From JAFDWI01 sp964544305 (GTDB taxonomy: Bacteria; Actinomycetota; Acidimicrobiia; Acidimicrobiales; Iamiaceae): a stretch of 6,863 nt of DNA. The stretch lies in the NCBI GenBank assembly GCA_964544305.1, contig CAZJAZ010000079.1:1-6863 (forward strand), read 5' to 3'. Below are positions 5,240 through 6,863 of the stretch, piece by piece. A program made the position numbers and the translations under genes. Each line of letters begins with the position of its first letter. Positions within the stretch are counted from its first letter, which is position 1. A model generated the notes under the pieces. The model worked only from the letters and a program-made list of their open reading frames with translations. It was not told where the DNA came from and made no database searches.

Positions 5240-6286
5240 TCAGGTTTTGCCCGCGACATGATTTGACACGGCGATAAGGCGATCAAGCACGCCGAGCGCG
5301 CGACCATCATCGATGACGTCCCCCGCCAATTTCAAGCCCTCTTCGATCGTTGCTGCGCGCTCCGCGACCATGAGCGCGGCTGCCGCATTGAGGGTGACGA
5401 CGTCTCGATGTGCGCCCCGTGTCCCGTCAAGCACTGTGCGTACTGCCGTCGCATTCGACGCGGCATCCGAACCACGCAGCACCTCCGGCGCTACAGGTGC
5501 AATACCAAGTTCGCGTGGATCAATCGACCAATTTGAAATCGAACCGTCACGGAGTTCGGTCACTGACGTTGTTGTCGTCGTTGTGATCTCATCCAAGCCA
5601 TCGTCCCCATGCACGATCATGGCCCGATGTGATCCTCGATGCGCGAGCACTCCGAGGATGCGTTCAGCCATCGATGCGTCGGCCAATCCAATGAGGTGGC
5701 GTTGTACACGACCCGGGTTCGTCAGTGGGCCGAGGACATTAAAGGACGTAGGCACTCCAAGTTCGCGTCTCGGGGGTCCAGCATGACGAAAAGCCGGATG
5801 AAAGCGTGGCGCAAAGCAAAAACCCATGCCGGCTTCGTCGACACAGCGTGCAACTTCATGCGGACCAAGATCAATCACCACGCCCAACGCTTCTAATACG
5901 TCGGCAGTCCCACATGACGACGATGCGGCACGATTGCCATGCTTACAAACTTTGACCCCGGCCCCGGCCACAACAAATGCGGCAATCGTCGACACGTTGA
6001 TGGTGTGCGCGCCATCGCCCCCTGTACCCACAACGTCGATCGTGTTCGCCGCGTCGTCAAGTTCAACGGTGGCTGCGACATCGAGCATTGCGGCGACTAG
6101 GCCACCAAGTTCTTCGGTGGTTTCACCTTTCATGCGCAATGCGATCATGAAGCCGGCAATCTGTGCGGGGGTTGCATTTCCCGCCAAAATTTCACTCATT
6201 GCCGCTTTGGCGGTAGCTGATTCGAGATCGTTTCTCGTTGTGAGCGCGCCAAGAATTTCACGCCAACCAAGAAACGGGGAATTCAT
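5240..6286 (-). CDS. trpD: Anthranilate phosphoribosyltransferase
   Basis: 348 residues, the normal family length. It transfers phosphoribose from PRPP to anthranilate, the second step of tryptophan synthesis from chorismate, as a cytoplasmic homodimer needing Mg2+. Visible motifs: PRPP-loop GTGGD at 87-91, NVST at 97-100, KHGNRAASSSCGTAD at 115-129, H163 and R173 at the anthranilate site, RRELGVPTSFNVLGPLTNP at 173-191, and metal-binding D232-E233 in HGDDGLDE (226-233). All key residues are present, so the enzyme should be active. The GVPT form and the run of six threonines after DE are typical of actinobacterial TrpD. The ATG at 6286 starts the protein at the usual point; an ATG at 6373 would overlap the upstream gene by 50 bases. 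No strong Shine-Dalgarno is seen. It lies 37 bases downstream of the partial glycosyltransferase on the same strand, with no other trp genes nearby. No leader peptide or attenuator is evident. Confidence 0.97.
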   Translation of the reverse strand: MNSPFLGWREILGALTTRNDLESATAKAAMSEILAGNATPAQIAGFMIALRMKGETTEELGGLVAAMLDVAATVELDDAANTIDVVGTGGDGAHTINVSTIAAFVVAGAGVKVCKHGNRAASSSCGTADVLEALGVVIDLGPHEVARCVDEAGMGFCFAPRFHPAFRHAGPPRRELGVPTSFNVLGPLTNPGRVQRHLIGLADASMAERILGVLAHRGSHRAMIVHGDDGLDEITTTTTTSVTELRDGSISNWSIDPRELGIAPVAPEVLRGSDAASNATAVRTVLDGTRGAHRDVVTLNAAAALMVAERAATIEEGLKLAGDVIDDGRALGVLDRLIAVSNHVAGKT

Positions 6287-6323
6287 TTGCGTTGCCACGA
6301 CCCTGCAATCTACTCGGATGCTC

Positions 6324-6863
6324 TCAAGCGGATGACGCAACCTTTTTTCGACCGGTAAATCGCTGCCAAACATGATCTATGGCTGCTGCCGCAAGGAGAA
6401 CAACGACAACTTCAACTCCCGCCCGGTAACGCGTCTCACCAAAGGTGATTGCCACGACGGTCATGGTCAGCACCACTTCAAGGACAAGAGGGGCGAGCAT
6501 CATTCTGCGGCGTCGCCAAACCCACACACCAATCAACGACGCAAGGCTAAGTATCCAAAACATCCATTGTGCGATGTCCACGAGTGCTCGGGGGCGATTA
6601 TTGATGTAGGCGTCTTGGCTTACTTGTGCGGTTGGATTCCAGAGTCCAACGGTTCGACCTTCACGGGCAAGCACAACTGTTGGAACTTGACGCGTGTGTG
6701 ATGACAGATACCGGACCGTTCGTTTGATGAACACTTGGGAATCAATGGACTGGTCTTTGCGTTCTCTCAAAGGAGGGGGTTCATTCAAATGTGTACTTGG
6801 GAGTGTGCCACCCGGCCCCATGCGACGAATCGCAATGAAACTTTTTGCGTACGCCGCACGTTG
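6324..6863 (-). CDS. Polytopic membrane glycosyltransferase, GT39/ArnT-like, C-terminal part (partial)
   Basis: The frame is open to the window edge, giving the last 179 residues of a larger protein; the true start lies outside. Before the membrane part there is a soluble stretch with HTRQVPTVVLAREGRTVGLW (visible residues about 55-74) followed by NPTAQV and then NNRPRALVDIAQW, a pattern I associate with the periplasmic portion of actinobacterial dolichyl-phosphate-mannose-type glycosyltransferases. Three hydrophobic helices follow: about 96-117, 123-144 and 151-166, joined by a WRRRR turn and FGETRYRAG, whose R-Y-R is common in this group. It ends with a short basic tail (FTGRKK). Transfer of sugar from a polyprenyl-phosphate donor on the outer face of the membrane is the likely activity, but the catalytic N-terminal loop is not in view and the substrate is unknown. 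It is probably co-transcribed with trpD; a shared function is doubtful. Confidence 0.7.
   Translation of the reverse strand, partial: QRAAYAKSFIAIRRMGPGGTLPSTHLNEPPPLRERKDQSIDSQVFIKRTVRYLSSHTRQVPTVVLAREGRTVGLWNPTAQVSQDAYINNRPRALVDIAQWMFWILSLASLIGVWVWRRRRMMLAPLVLEVVLTMTVVAITFGETRYRAGVEVVVVLLAAAAIDHVWQRFTGRKKVASSA

Noticed and set aside
5226..5250. Possible bidirectional terminator at the convergent junction (ccTAAAA...TTTTg)
   Set aside because: The arms pair only with mismatches and bulges and lack a GC-rich stem, so it does not qualify as an intrinsic terminator.
2643..6286. Possibility that the window is a mobile or defence island
   Set aside because: No transposase, integrase, tRNA, flanking direct repeats or nuclease/toxin motifs were seen, and the gene order matches a conserved actinobacterial chromosomal neighbourhood as remembered.
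5313..6335. Plus-strand open frames 5313-5786 and 5826-6335
   Set aside because: They are antisense to trpD, which is fully supported by conserved catalytic motifs; the plus-strand products are Ser/Ala/Thr-rich without any domain.
6287..6373. Extended trpD start at 6373
   Set aside because: It overlaps the upstream glycosyltransferase coding region by 50 bases and adds 29 residues not typical of TrpD.

Overview
This window looks like a stretch of core chromosome from a member of the Actinomycetota, probably a moderately GC-rich Acidimicrobiia-like lineage. Three things point there. TrpD carries the actinobacterial forms RRELGVPTSFN and HGDDGLDEITTTTTT. The glycosyltransferase closely resembles the mycobacterial mannosyltransferase PimB'. 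There is also a DUF3039 protein, a family I know mainly from actinobacteria. The assignment rests on remembered family signatures, not on a search. I see no insertion sequence, prophage, CRISPR array, tRNA or rRNA.

Positions 1-4287 hold one tightly packed minus-strand operon. In transcription order it runs: four-cysteine zinc-ribbon protein (4287-4051), DUF3039 protein (4044-3784), PimB'-like GT4 glycosyltransferase (3770-2643), four-helix membrane protein (2646-2068), SRPBCC lipid-binding-fold protein (2023-1553), ArsA/Get3-like ATPase with an HSP20-like C-terminal domain (1556-333), and a partial Lys/Ala/Pro-repeat protein that leaves the window (333-1). Three junctions overlap by 1 or 4 bases and the other three gaps are 6, 13 and 44 bases, so the genes are almost certainly co-transcribed. 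From memory, the order ArsA / SRPBCC / small protein / PimB' / trpD is collinear with Rv2184c-Rv2192c of Mycobacterium tuberculosis, which makes this an old actinobacterial neighbourhood whose non-glycosyltransferase members remain uncharacterised.

Positions 4288-4390 form a short divergent intergenic region containing a perfect 6-bp dyad. A plus-strand pair follows: a membrane-anchored coiled-coil protein (4391-4960) overlapping by 4 bases a stand-alone Lrp/AsnC ligand-binding (RAM) domain protein without a DNA-binding domain (4957-5235).

Positions 5240-6863 are minus strand: a partial polytopic membrane glycosyltransferase entering from the right edge (6863-6324), then trpD (6286-5240). 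trpD converges on the RAM-domain gene with only 4 bases between the two stop codons.

Functional picture: the left operon plausibly links envelope mannolipid synthesis (PimB'), a lipid-binding SRPBCC protein and an ATPase of the ArsA/Get3 class. The right part combines a tryptophan biosynthetic enzyme with an amino-acid-sensing-type domain. The most interesting leads are the undescribed ArsA-SRPBCC-membrane-protein-PimB' module and the small protein at its end, which joins a histone-H1-like basic repeat to a very acidic segment.
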